DNA from: Flavobacterium sp. JAD_PAG50586_2
GTDB taxonomy: Bacteria; Bacteroidota; Bacteroidia; Flavobacteriales; Flavobacteriaceae
Assembly (NCBI GenBank): GCA_023213215.1
Contig: CP096136.1
Coordinates: 3,510,724 to 3,574,723, forward strand
Length of the DNA: 64,000 nucleotides
Reading direction: 5' to 3'
Shown: piece after piece, positions 27,030 through 36,540 of the stretch
How the letters are laid out: every line of letters starts with the position of its first letter
Position numbering within the stretch: the first letter of the stretch is position 1
Notes under the pieces: model-generated
Seen by the model: only the letters and a program-made list of their open reading frames with translations
What the model was told of the DNA's origin: nothing
Database searches by the model: none
Program-made: the position numbers and the translations under genes

Positions 27030-29174
27030 ATGAAAAACATAATTATCCTATCCACATTATTTCTTTCAATGACCGCTTTGAGTCAGGAAACCAAAAAAGA
27101 CACACTCAACACTTTAAAGGAAGTTGAAATCAACAACAAATACAAATACAAAAGAGAAAAAAGTACTACGGTTTCCAAAATGCCACTGAACAACATTGAA
27201 AACCCACAAGTCTACAATACTGTAACAAGCGAATTACTGAAAGAACAAGTGGTAACCAATTTTAACGATGCCTTAAAAAATGCAACCGGAATCACAAGGC
27301 TTTGGGAGTCAACAGGTCGTGGTAGCGATGGTGCAGAATACTATTCGATGAGAGGTTTTGCGGTTCAGCCTACGATGATAAATGGTTTGCCAGGAATCAA
27401 TAACGGAAGCATTGATCCAATAAACGTTGATAATATTGAAGTTATTAAAGGGCCATCCGGAACATTATTCGGAAGCAGCCTGATTTCTTATGGCGGTTTG
27501 ATTAATATCGTAACCAAAAAACCTTTTTCCACATTTGGCGGGGAAATTGCCTATAATGCCGGAACTTATGGTATGGACAGAATTACTGCCGATGTAAATA
27601 TTCCTCTAAATAAGGATGTATCGATTAGAGTTAATGCAGCAAATCAATCGGAAGATTCATTCCAGGATGCTGGTTTTTCAAAGTCGCTTTTTATAGCTCC
27701 GTCATTAAGTTATAGAGTAAATGATAGACTTTCATTCCTGATTAATACTGAGTTTACCAACAGGACTTCAGCAAATGCACCGATGATTTTCTTAAGCAGG
27801 TATTCACCTCTATCCTTTAATTCTATGGATTTGTTTGAGCAAAACTACAAGAAATCATACACTTCCAATGAGCTGACCATGAGCAATCCGACATTCAACA
27901 TGCAGGCACAGATGTTTTACAAACTATCGGAACAATGGACTTCTCAAACAGTTCTATCAAGAAGCAATACAAAAACAAATGGGTATTACCACTACTTATG
28001 GGATTCGGCTAATGGAGATGAATTTACACGATTTATCTCAAAAGCAAATTCACAATCACAGGGAACAGATATCCAACAAAACTTTATTGGTGATTTCAAA
28101 ATCGGAAAGCATAGAAACCGTATGGTTGTTGGTATCGATTATTTCAACTTAAATCAAAAGAATGGAAATATGGGTTGGCTAGATTTCGGAACAGTTTCTT
28201 TGGTAAATCAAACCGACACCGTTACAGATCCAATTTCTGGAGACATAAGCAATACTGAATTAACTCAAAATGCAGTAGATGCTGTTCTAGAAGGATCTTA
28301 TACCGGAATTTCAAATTCGGAAACTGAAGTTATCAGTGCCTATGTTTCTGATGTATTGAATATTACAGATAAATTATCCGTAATGGCAAGCGTTAGGGTT
28401 GATAAATTCATAAGCAAAACAGACGATGAAAGTTTTAATCAAACTACAGTTTCTCCAAAATTTGGAGCAGTCTATCAGCTAATCCAAAACAAAGTGTCGG
28501 TTTTTGGTAACTATATGAACGGATTCGTAAACAATGGTCAGCAACAGCAGTTGGATGGCTCATACACATCATTTAAACCGGAACATGCCAACCAATACGA
28601 ATTGGGTTTAAAGACCAATCTTTATAAAGATATTATTTCGGCCACCATCAGTTATTACAATATTGACGTAACAGACAAAGTTAATTCTGATGCAACATTC
28701 ACCACTTTCCTTCAAGGTGGAGAAGTGAACAGTAACGGAGTTGAAATCAGCTTTACTGCCAATCCTGTAAAAGGATTGAATGTGATTGCGGGATACAGTT
28801 ATAATGATAGTGAGGTTATAAAAGATGTTTTAGACGATACTTATACCGGTTACCGACCAGAAGAAGCCGGACCTAGAGCATTGGTAAACCTTTGGGCAAA
28901 CTATGCTTTCACTACAGGAAGTTTAAAAGGATTCGGAATCGGATTTGGAGGAAACCATGCAAGCGAATACCAAGTATTACACCGAAAAAATACTGGAACT
29001 TTCAATTTACCAGAATACACCATATTTAACTCTGCCTTATCCTATAATACCGATAAATTCAACATTACCTTAAAAGCGAATAATCTTTTAAACGAAAAAT
29101 ATTTTGCGGGTTGGTCAACGGTAACGCCACAACGATTAAGAAGCCTGACTGCCGGATTGACTTATAAATTTTAA
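27030..29174 (+). CDS. TonB-dependent siderophore receptor 1
   Basis: A 714-residue outer-membrane receptor of the FhuA/siderophore class. Signal peptide to about residue 18, then a plug with EVEINNKYKYKREKSTTVSK (TonB-box area), EYYSMRGFAVQPTMINGLPG near 110 and IEVIKGPSGTLFGSSLISYG near 135, and a barrel ending in SLTAGLTYKF. The substrate is probably a ferric siderophore by class; which one cannot be read from sequence. It is followed by a PepSY membrane protein 66 bases downstream, a common pairing in ferric-siderophore uptake. Confidence 0.85.
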   Translation: MKNIIILSTLFLSMTALSQETKKDTLNTLKEVEINNKYKYKREKSTTVSKMPLNNIENPQVYNTVTSELLKEQVVTNFNDALKNATGITRLWESTGRGSDGAEYYSMRGFAVQPTMINGLPGINNGSIDPINVDNIEVIKGPSGTLFGSSLISYGGLINIVTKKPFSTFGGEIAYNAGTYGMDRITADVNIPLNKDVSIRVNAANQSEDSFQDAGFSKSLFIAPSLSYRVNDRLSFLINTEFTNRTSANAPMIFLSRYSPLSFNSMDLFEQNYKKSYTSNELTMSNPTFNMQAQMFYKLSEQWTSQTVLSRSNTKTNGYYHYLWDSANGDEFTRFISKANSQSQGTDIQQNFIGDFKIGKHRNRMVVGIDYFNLNQKNGNMGWLDFGTVSLVNQTDTVTDPISGDISNTELTQNAVDAVLEGSYTGISNSETEVISAYVSDVLNITDKLSVMASVRVDKFISKTDDESFNQTTVSPKFGAVYQLIQNKVSVFGNYMNGFVNNGQQQQLDGSYTSFKPEHANQYELGLKTNLYKDIISATISYYNIDVTDKVNSDATFTTFLQGGEVNSNGVEISFTANPVKGLNVIAGYSYNDSEVIKDVLDDTYTGYRPEEAGPRALVNLWANYAFTTGSLKGFGIGFGGNHASEYQVLHRKNTGTFNLPEYTIFNSALSYNTDKFNITLKANNLLNEKYFAGWSTVTPQRLRSLTAGLTYKF

Positions 29175-29204
29175 GCAGTTAAAATTTGTGTTTGTTTGTT
29201 TAAT

Positions 29205-29230
29205 AACTCCTCATTACAGTGGGGAGTTTT
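29205..29230 (+). terminator. Weak hairpin between receptor 1 and PepSY gene
   Basis: AACTCC, 12-base loop, GGAGTT then T-rich sequence. It may reduce, rather than stop, read-through into the PepSY gene whose ATG is at 29241. Confidence 0.4.
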
Positions 29231-29240
29231 ACCTTTTTAA

Positions 29241-30368
29241 ATGAAAAATAACAGTTTCAAAAAAACCATTAGAAATATCCATCTTTGGCTTGGACTAAGT
29301 TCAGGTATCATCGTGTTTATAATTGCCATTACCGGATGTTTGTATGCCTTTCAGCAGGAAATCCAGGATTATACGGAAACCTACCGATTCGTAGAAAAAC
29401 AGGATGCTCCTTTCTTACTCCCATCCCAAATGCAGCAAATCGCGAAGAAAGAACTGCCGGGCAAATTATTGCATGCTGTCAAATACAACGGAAAAGAAAA
29501 ATCGGCGGAAGCTATATTTTATCATTATCAACCCGACTATTATTATGCGGTTTATATCAATCCGTACAACGGCAATGTGCTGCAAACTGTAGATTTGAAC
29601 ACTGGCTTTTTCAGATTTATACTTGATGGGCATTTCTATCTTTGGCTGCCACACGAAATTGGCCAGGTTGTCATTGCCTCTGCAACACTGATATTTCTAG
29701 TGATGCTCATTACCGGACTGATTCTTTGGTATCCAAAAAACAAAAAAGCTGTCGGACAACGCTTTTGGTTCAAATGGAAAAAAGGAATGAAATGGAAACG
29801 CAAAAACTACGATTACCACAACATCACAGGTTTTTATGTAATGGCAATCGCTTTAATATTTGCAATCACTGGTTTGGTCTGGGGTTTCAATTGGTTTGCC
29901 TATAGTTACTATACTGTGATTGGAGGAGAAAAATCATTGGTCTATGAAGATCCGATTTCAAAAAAAGTAGCAACAGGTCAAATCCTTACTAATCCTTTGG
30001 ATAAAACCTACGAACTGATGCAAAAGGAATATCCAATAGCAAAATCAATTGAAGTGCATCCGCCGGAAACCGACTCTTCATCCATTGCGGCCAACGCTAA
30101 CTTAGATGAAGGAACGTATTGGAAAACCGATTACCGCTATTTCGATCAATATACCTTAAAGGAAAAGGAAGTAAATCACATCTACGGAAAGCTTAAGAAT
30201 GCTGATACTTCTGATAAACTGATGCGTATGAATTACGATATCCATACCGGAGCAGTCCTTGGTTTACCCGGAAAAATCTTTGCCTGCCTGATTAGCTTAT
30301 TGATTGCAAGTTTGCCCGTTACCGGATTCTTAATTTGGTACGGAAGGAAAAACAAAGCCAGAATATAA
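29241..30368 (+). CDS. PepSY-associated transmembrane protein 1
   Basis: A 375-residue inner-membrane protein with four spans: WLGLSSGIIVFIIAITGCLY near 15-34, VIASATLIFLVMLITGLILW near 145, FYVMAIALIFAITGLVWGF near 195 and FACLISLLIASLPVTGFLIW near 350. PepSY_TM proteins beside TonB receptors are thought to reduce or release iron from imported siderophores (PiuB/FoxB/FsrB types); histidines in HLWLG, DGHFYLWLP and DYHNITGF match the heme-binding type positions of such reductases. Likely co-transcribed with the receptor upstream. Confidence 0.8.
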   Translation: MKNNSFKKTIRNIHLWLGLSSGIIVFIIAITGCLYAFQQEIQDYTETYRFVEKQDAPFLLPSQMQQIAKKELPGKLLHAVKYNGKEKSAEAIFYHYQPDYYYAVYINPYNGNVLQTVDLNTGFFRFILDGHFYLWLPHEIGQVVIASATLIFLVMLITGLILWYPKNKKAVGQRFWFKWKKGMKWKRKNYDYHNITGFYVMAIALIFAITGLVWGFNWFAYSYYTVIGGEKSLVYEDPISKKVATGQILTNPLDKTYELMQKEYPIAKSIEVHPPETDSSSIAANANLDEGTYWKTDYRYFDQYTLKEKEVNHIYGKLKNADTSDKLMRMNYDIHTGAVLGLPGKIFACLISLLIASLPVTGFLIWYGRKNKARI

Positions 30369-30458
30369 TAGCTATGAAAGAGTAAAATATCGCCAAAATG
30401 AACTCACTGTATTAACATATTTCCCTGTAAATAATGCTAAATCAGTCAACTAAAAAAT

Positions 30459-30481
30459 TTATTTATATTTAATCTAAATAA
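30459..30481. promoter_or_regulatory. Predicted iron-region operator, upstream copy at siderophore receptor 2
   Basis: TTATTTA, nine bases, TAAATAA: a perfect 7-bp inverted repeat, the best copy of the five. It starts 48 bases before the -7 box, against 47 at receptor 1. Confidence 0.64.
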
Positions 30482-30506
30482 ACTTTTTTAATCCATTTAC
30501 CGTATT

Positions 30507-30514
30507 TATATTTG
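30507..30514 (+). promoter_or_regulatory. -7 box of siderophore receptor 2
   Basis: TATATTTG followed by CACC. The expected -33 position has TTT rather than TTG. Confidence 0.55.
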
Positions 30515-30519
30515 CACCG

Positions 30520-30542
30520 TTATTTTAACTTATTCTAAATAA
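30520..30542. promoter_or_regulatory. Predicted iron-region operator, downstream copy at siderophore receptor 2
   Basis: TTATTTT, nine bases, TAAATAA, 5 bases after the -7 box and directly touching ATG 30543. Confidence 0.62.
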
Positions 30543-32756
30543 ATGTCCAAATATTTACTCCTTTCGACCATAGCATTGCTTTTTACAGCTACAACTTATT
30601 CTCAGGATAACTATAAAAGCGATCCTGAGGAATTATATGCACTAAACGATACCGTAAAGAACAAAAAGGGCCAGGTACTCAAGGAAATTGTCATTATTTC
30701 ACAACAACAAAAGACGATAGTCAAAAGTGGTAAAGCCAACATAAAACCATTAGATTTACCTCAGGCATCAATGGTTATTGGAAAAGAAACGATCAAACAG
30801 CAACAAATCTTAAGGCTTTCTGATGCCTTAAAAAATGCAAACGGCGTCTATGTTTCGGGAGCCAGTAATGCATCTGGAAATAATCAGGAGGAATTAGGTT
30901 CACGCGGATTTACCTTTAGTGGTGCCAATACCTTTAAAAATGGTGTCCGTTTCAATGGTTCATTAATTCCGGAAACCAGTTCATTGGAAAGCATTGAGAT
31001 TTTGAAGGGAAGCTCAGCTCTTTTATACGGAAATGTTGCTCCGGGTGGAATCTTAAACCTGATTACCAAAAAGCCAAGATTTGATCACGGCGGAGAAATA
31101 AGCATCCGAACAACAGAATACAATTTTTTCAAACCAACACTTGATGTATACGGAAGCGTAAACAATAGTAACACTGTGGCTTATCGTTTCATCAGCAGTT
31201 ACGAGCAGGGAAACAGTTTCAGAAAAGACGTAACGACTGACCGAATTTATTTCAACCCTTCGTTACTATTTGATATTTCATCGAAAACAAACGTTTTGAT
31301 TGAAGGTGATTTTACAAAAGACAACAGAACGCCCGATTTTGGTTTGGCAACCATAGATTATAAAGTAATTGAATTGCCAAGAAATTCCTTTTTAGGCTTT
31401 ACCTGGGGCAAATTTAAGTCGGAACAAACAGGCTTTACATCAACCATCAACCACGATTTAAATAAAAACTGGCAACTGAAAGGTATTTTCTCTTACCAGG
31501 GTTACAGCACCAATTTGCTATCAAGCCTGAGACCGAATGCAACCAACTTAGTGCAATCCAATGGAGATTGGAAAAGAGGTGTCCAAAAAACAGATACTGA
31601 ACAGGATTATAGTTTGGCAGAAATTGATTTGAACGGAACATTCAGCACCGGAAAATTTAAGCATACTTTGCTTTTTGGAGCCGATGCAGACCAAAGCAAT
31701 ACTAATACCCTAGCTTACAAAAACATTACATTTTACGACAAAATCAATATTTACAATCCAAAGGCCATCCTTGAAAAAAATAGCATTTATGCCAACACTA
31801 TCGTTCCAACCATGGATAAAAACACCAATACTTTAGCTAACATAAAAAGAGCCGGGATTTATTTCCAGGACTTAATCGAATTACATACAAAACTTAAAGT
31901 ATTAGCCGGTTTACGTTACAGCTATTTAGAAAACACAACCAGTGTCTATACCTTCAGCCCTACTCCAACTCAAGGAGCACCAACAAAAACCAACGATAAC
32001 ATCATTTCGCCAAAATTAGGTCTCGTTTTCCAACCTACTAAAACCAACTCTGTATTTGCCAGTTATTCTGATTCGTTTGCTTTAAATACCGGAACGGATA
32101 TAAATAAGAAACCATTGCCCCATTCCACAATCGATCAATATGAAATTGGAGTAAAAAATGAATTTTTTAAAGGGAATTTGGTTGCTAATATTACGTCTTA
32201 CCTTATCGATTATGGTAATTTGGCGCAAACAGACTTTTCAAATGGTAATACCGATACTACAATCAAGGAATTAGCCGGAGCTTATCAAAGTAAGGGTGTT
32301 GAAATTGATATTACGGCGCACCATAAAGGTTTGCGAGTGATTGCGGGTTATAGTTTCAATGAAACAAAATACACCAAAAGCAATATTTATGATGCCGGAA
32401 CTTATTTACGCTTTTCACCAAAACATACCGCTAATGCCAGTGCTTTTTACACTTTTGAAACTACAAAAATCAAAGGTTTGGAATTAGGTTTGCAGTCCAC
32501 TTATATCGGAGAAAGATTAGGCGGAAGACTTCGTCCAAACAATGCTTCAACTCCTGCTGAATTAGCTAGGAAACCTATTCCGGTAGATGGATTTTTACAG
32601 TTCGATGCTTCTATTGGTTATTCTATTAAGGATTTCACCTTCAGAGCGAGACTTTCTAACTTAGGAAATGTGGTAAGTTATTATGTATACGATGACAATA
32701 CCGTTACTCCCATTGCTCCGCGAATGCTGACTACTACCGTTTCCTATAAATTCTAA
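30543..32756 (+). CDS. TonB-dependent siderophore receptor 2
   Basis: A 737-residue outer-membrane receptor. Signal peptide to about residue 20 (cut before QDN), plug with IVIISQQQKTIVKSGKANIK, ELGSRGFTFSGANTFKNGVR near 120 and SIEILKGSSALLYGNVAPGG near 150, then a barrel ending in MLTTTVSYKF. Same class as receptor 1 but only distantly similar, so it probably handles a different ferric chelate. Its stop is 3 bases before the next PepSY gene, showing tight coupling. Confidence 0.85.
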   Translation: MSKYLLLSTIALLFTATTYSQDNYKSDPEELYALNDTVKNKKGQVLKEIVIISQQQKTIVKSGKANIKPLDLPQASMVIGKETIKQQQILRLSDALKNANGVYVSGASNASGNNQEELGSRGFTFSGANTFKNGVRFNGSLIPETSSLESIEILKGSSALLYGNVAPGGILNLITKKPRFDHGGEISIRTTEYNFFKPTLDVYGSVNNSNTVAYRFISSYEQGNSFRKDVTTDRIYFNPSLLFDISSKTNVLIEGDFTKDNRTPDFGLATIDYKVIELPRNSFLGFTWGKFKSEQTGFTSTINHDLNKNWQLKGIFSYQGYSTNLLSSLRPNATNLVQSNGDWKRGVQKTDTEQDYSLAEIDLNGTFSTGKFKHTLLFGADADQSNTNTLAYKNITFYDKINIYNPKAILEKNSIYANTIVPTMDKNTNTLANIKRAGIYFQDLIELHTKLKVLAGLRYSYLENTTSVYTFSPTPTQGAPTKTNDNIISPKLGLVFQPTKTNSVFASYSDSFALNTGTDINKKPLPHSTIDQYEIGVKNEFFKGNLVANITSYLIDYGNLAQTDFSNGNTDTTIKELAGAYQSKGVEIDITAHHKGLRVIAGYSFNETKYTKSNIYDAGTYLRFSPKHTANASAFYTFETTKIKGLELGLQSTYIGERLGGRLRPNNASTPAELARKPIPVDGFLQFDASIGYSIKDFTFRARLSNLGNVVSYYVYDDNTVTPIAPRMLTTTVSYKF

Positions 32757-32759
32757 AAA

Positions 32760-33313
32760 ATGAAAATCAAACAAGCCACCATCAGGAACCTGCATCGCGA
32801 CTTAGGGTATTTTTATATCGGATTGATTATTTCGTTTGCTTTTTCAGGCATTATGATGAATCACAGGGAAAGCTGGCATCCTGAAAAATATACGGTTGAA
32901 ACCAAAGTCATTCAGGTTACCCTTCCAAAAGAAGACAAAATCTCTGAACCTTTCGCAGATTCATTAGGAAAGGCTTTAGGCATCGACGATAAAATACGCC
33001 GCCACAGCGTAAAAAAGGAACCTTCAAAATATCTTTTGAGAAACACGATGTCGAAATTGATATGGAAACGGGTAAAGGAGAAATTGTTTCCTTCAAGAAA
33101 ACACCGCTCATCAGCCACATGATGAAACTACATAAAAATACTTCAGACTGGTGGATTTATTATTCGGATATTTTTGGATTTTCGCTAATAACCATAGCTG
33201 TTACCGGTGCCATTATGATTCCGGCCGGAAAGTTTACCTTTAAACGAAGGGGTTGGAAATTAGCCCTCTCGGGATTGATTTTCCCGATACTGTTTTTGAT
33301 TATTTTTGGTTAA
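32760..33313 (+). pseudogene. PepSY-associated transmembrane protein 2, frameshifted
   Basis: A short PepSY_TM protein with two spans. The first frame, from ATG 32760, has NLHRDLGYFYIGLIISFAFS and runs to 33122; the second, ending at 33313, has HMMKLHKNTSDWWIYYSDIF and a final hydrophobic pair. One extra A in the A6 run at 33011-33016 joins them through VKKGTFKISFEKHDVEIDME, giving about 184 residues. The HRDLGYFYIG and HKNTSDWW histidines resemble those of the longer PepSY protein. It is coupled to receptor 2. Confidence 0.8.
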
Positions 33314-33320
33314 TTATAAT

Positions 33321-33353
33321 AAAACCTCGTCTATCACTAAACGAGGTTTTTTT
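33321..33353 (+). terminator. Rho-independent terminator
   Basis: AAAACCTCGT and ACGAGGTTTT, a perfect 10-bp stem with a 10-base loop and a T run, ending the receptor 2 operon. Confidence 0.88.
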
Positions 33354-33414
33354 GTGCGCAATTTTTTTAGACGCAATATTTTTTGCTACACGTTTTTTTG
33401 CGCACTCTCTATTT

Positions 33415-34878
33415 CTAAGCCTTTACCGGAATATTCGCCAATATCTCTAAATAGAATTTCCAGAATTTCTGAGACGATTTAATGGATGCTCTTTCATCAG
33501 GGCTATGCGCTCCGTGTATTGTTGGACCAAATGAAATCATATCCATTCCCGGATAATTGGTTCCTAATATACCACATTCCAATCCGGCGTGACAGGCTAC
33601 AACGTTTGGTTTGCTTCCGTTTTGTTTTTGATAGATGTCTACTAAAACATCTAATATCTCAGAGTTGACATTGGGTGTCCAACCCGGATAGCTTCCACCA
33701 AATTCTACTTCACATCCAAACAATTCATAAGCTGAACGTAAAGCATTTGCCAAATCAAACTTAGAGCTTTCCACAGAAGAGCGCGTTAGATTTTGGATTG
33801 ATATTTCTCCATCCTTCACAATCACACGGGCAATATTATTCGAAGTTTCAACCAAGTCAGCCATATCGGCACTCATTCGGTAAACGCCATTATGTGCGGC
33901 ATATACAGAACGTAGCAAACCTTCCTGAACCCCTAAATCCATTACGTTTTTAGGCATATCGCCTTTAACAATTTCAATGGTTAAGTTGGGTTCGGTAGTC
34001 TTAAATTCAAATTTAATATCGTTGATAAGTTCCTGCATATCAAAAACAAACGCTTCATCATACATTCCGGCCACTATCACTTTGGCCACACTCTCACGTG
34101 GAATCGCATTACGTAGGCTTCCACCACTGATTTCTGAAATCTGTAAACCAAAATTCTCAAAACCATCAAACAATAAACGGTTCATAATCTTATTGGCATT
34201 CCCCAAACCTTTATGTATATCCATTCCCGAATGTCCCCCATTTAAGCCTTTAACGGTAATAGTGTAACCAACAGAACCTTCCGGAGTTTCTTCTGTATTA
34301 TACGCTCTGGTTGCCGTTACGTCAACGCCACCTGCACAGCCAATATCTATTTCATCGTCTTCTTCGGTATCAAGATTCAAAAGGATTTCACCTTTTAGAA
34401 CGCCGCCTTTTAGATTCAAAGCACCTGTCATTCCGGTTTCTTCGTCAATAGTAAATAAAGCATCAATGGCAGGATGTGGAATGTCTTTGCTTTCCAAAAT
34501 AGCCATGATAGCGGCAACACCTAAACCGTTATCAGCGCCAAGCGTAGTTCCTTTGGCGCGAACCCAGTCACCATCAACATACATGTCAATTCCCTGTGTG
34601 TCGAAATCGAAATTCGTGTCGTTGTTCTTTTGGTGCACCATATCTAAATGTCCTTGTAAAACAACAGTCTTACGGTTTTCCATTCCCGCAGTCGCCGGTT
34701 TGCGGATGATTACGTTCCTGATTTCGTCTTCAAAGGTTTCCAACCCAAGGCTGTTCCCGAAGTTTTTCATAAACTCAATCACTCTTTCTTCTTTCTTTGA
34801 CGGACGCGGAACCGCATTCAAATCGGCGAATTTATTCCAAAGTACTTTTGGTTCAAGGTTTCTAATTTCCTGGCTCAT
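33415..34878 (-). CDS. pepD: Aminoacyl-histidine dipeptidase (M20 peptidase)
   Basis: A 487-residue cytoplasmic zinc peptidase that splits Xaa-His dipeptides such as carnosine. VVLQGHLDMVHQ near 75 provides the first metal-binding His, GTTLGADNGLG near 115 the bridging Asp, FTIDEETGMTGA near 145 the catalytic Glu pair, and IHGAHSPDERAS near 465 the last His. The length fits PepD rather than PepT or ArgE. Single gene on the minus strand, with phrase-like repeats upstream at 34884-34920. Confidence 0.9.
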   Translation of the reverse strand: MSQEIRNLEPKVLWNKFADLNAVPRPSKKEERVIEFMKNFGNSLGLETFEDEIRNVIIRKPATAGMENRKTVVLQGHLDMVHQKNNDTNFDFDTQGIDMYVDGDWVRAKGTTLGADNGLGVAAIMAILESKDIPHPAIDALFTIDEETGMTGALNLKGGVLKGEILLNLDTEEDDEIDIGCAGGVDVTATRAYNTEETPEGSVGYTITVKGLNGGHSGMDIHKGLGNANKIMNRLLFDGFENFGLQISEISGGSLRNAIPRESVAKVIVAGMYDEAFVFDMQELINDIKFEFKTTEPNLTIEIVKGDMPKNVMDLGVQEGLLRSVYAAHNGVYRMSADMADLVETSNNIARVIVKDGEISIQNLTRSSVESSKFDLANALRSAYELFGCEVEFGGSYPGWTPNVNSEILDVLVDIYQKQNGSKPNVVACHAGLECGILGTNYPGMDMISFGPTIHGAHSPDERASIKSSQKFWKFYLEILANIPVKA

Positions 34879-34972
34879 TTTTTTAGTTTGTAAGTTTCAA
34901 AGTCCCAAAGTTACAAAGTTTAATTACTTCCGAAATTAATTAGTCATTATATTTACATTTTAAACCAACAAC

Positions 34973-36034
34973 GTGAACCGCAAATACATTCTACCTCTTT
35001 TCCTGTTATTCCAAATCATTTTTCTAAAGGTTTTGGCTTTCTTCCCGGCAGTTGTTGAACGTTTTTACAGCAATGGTTTGTATGTTTCTACATCAAAAGT
35101 CGAGCGGTTATTATTTGGCTGGATTCCATTTTCTTTTGGGGATGTTTTGTATGGGATACTTATTATTTATCTGCTGATTTCCATCTGGAAAACCCGAAAA
35201 ACATGGCGGAATCTATGGAAGGACAATCTGCTGAAAATACTGAGTGGCTTTTCTGTTTTTTATTTTATGTTCTATATGCTTTGGGGAATCAATTACTACC
35301 GAGTTCCGTTGTTTGAGAAAATGAATATCAAACGGGAATATTCCGATGCGGATTTATATGATTTTACAGAGAAACTGATTGCCAAAACCAACGAAGTACA
35401 ATTAGCCATTACAAAAAATAAGAATCAAAAGGTAAGCAATCCGTATTCACAGGACAGCATCTTTACAATGACGCAAAATGGTTATGATAATCTTGCTAAA
35501 GAGCATTGTTTTTTTAAACATAGCGTTCCAAGCAGGAAGAAATCATTGTTCAGTTTGCCGTTGACTTATATGGGTTTTGGTGGTTACCTTAATCCGTTTA
35601 CGAATGAGTCACAGGTGAATTACAAACTACCTATGTACGGTTTCCCGAATGTCATCTGCCACGAAATAGCGCATCAGATTGGTTATGCCAGTGAAAGTGA
35701 ATGCAATTTTATTGGTTTCCTGGCCTGCATCAAAAACGAGGATCTGTATTTTCAGTATTCAGCCTATTCAAATGCGCTGCGTTATTGCCTGGAAAATGTC
35801 TATCGGAAAGATGAGAAAAGATTCAAAGCCCTAAAACCTAAAATCAATTTAGGAATCCTTAAAAACTATAAAGAAAGTGAACTCTTCTGGAGGAAATACG
35901 ACACCTTCATAGATAAAGGTTTTCACGCCTTTTACGATCAATACCTAAAAGTCAACCAGCAAGAGGATGGCATCCACAGCTATAGTAAATTTGTAGACCT
36001 GCTGATCAATTACTACAAGGGAAAATCGATTTAA
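34973..36034 (+). CDS. DUF3810 family membrane-anchored putative metallopeptidase
   Basis: A 353-residue protein with three N-terminal membrane spans (about 8-28, 48-70, 90-107) and a large domain carrying FPNVICHEIAHQIGYASESE. HEIAH (H230, E231, H234) is an HExxH zinc motif, with E241 or E243 as possible third ligand, so peptidase activity is likely although DUF3810 has no assigned role. The start is GTG 34973, chosen because the family begins with a short basic segment and the first span follows directly. It is convergent with the YeeE gene; the two stops are close. Confidence 0.8.
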   Translation: MNRKYILPLFLLFQIIFLKVLAFFPAVVERFYSNGLYVSTSKVERLLFGWIPFSFGDVLYGILIIYLLISIWKTRKTWRNLWKDNLLKILSGFSVFYFMFYMLWGINYYRVPLFEKMNIKREYSDADLYDFTEKLIAKTNEVQLAITKNKNQKVSNPYSQDSIFTMTQNGYDNLAKEHCFFKHSVPSRKKSLFSLPLTYMGFGGYLNPFTNESQVNYKLPMYGFPNVICHEIAHQIGYASESECNFIGFLACIKNEDLYFQYSAYSNALRYCLENVYRKDEKRFKALKPKINLGILKNYKESELFWRKYDTFIDKGFHAFYDQYLKVNQQEDGIHSYSKFVDLLINYYKGKSI

Positions 36035-36080
36035 GTTTAGTGAGGAAGTTGCTCCCGGAAATAGCCGTACACCCAGGTTC

Positions 36081-36530
36081 CTAAAATAGCAAAAAAAGCG
36101 GAACTAACATAACGCTAAATCCTGATCCTATCAGTGCAAACATAGGGCCGGGACATGCTCCTGTAAGAGCCCAACCGACACCAAAGAAAAGACCTCCGAT
36201 AACCTGGCCTTTGTTAAATTTCTTATCGTGAAACTCAATCTGCTCGCCATAGATAGTTTTTACCTTAAATTTTTTGATGAGACGTACAGAAATCATTCCA
36301 ACGACTACGGCACTTCCGATGATACCATACATATGAAAGGACTGCAGGCGAAACATTTCCTGTATGCGGTACCAGCTTACAATCTCAGCCTGGATAAATA
36401 CTATCCCAAACAAAATGCCAACGAATAAATACTTAAGGTTGTGATGCCATTTATGCTTCAGATGGCTTTCGTTGATACAGATGGTATCAAGGGAACGGTT
36501 TTCAAAATCTCCATCTTCTTTAGTTTTCAT
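36081..36530 (-). CDS. YeeE/YedE family sulfur transporter, second half (C-terminal frameshift)
   Basis: An inner-membrane protein of the YeeE/TsuA family, which imports thiosulfate. About four spans and the conserved cysteine motif VGWALTGACPGPMFALIGSG near residue 125. The frame ends LVPLFLLF, but one extra T in the T7 run (A7 at 36091-36097 on the plus strand) gives LVPLFFAILGTWVYGYFREQ and a stop at 36037, the normal end. Ten bases after the other YeeE gene, with which it probably forms one transporter. Part of the sulfur operon. Confidence 0.82.
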   Translation of the reverse strand: MKTKEDGDFENRSLDTICINESHLKHKWHHNLKYLFVGILFGIVFIQAEIVSWYRIQEMFRLQSFHMYGIIGSAVVVGMISVRLIKKFKVKTIYGEQIEFHDKKFNKGQVIGGLFFGVGWALTGACPGPMFALIGSGFSVMLVPLFLLF

Positions 36531-36540
36531 ACTCTCGATA

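Noticed and set aside
29285..29626. 113-codon frame overlapping PepSY protein 1
   Set aside because: Another frame of a clear membrane-protein gene with no signal of its own.
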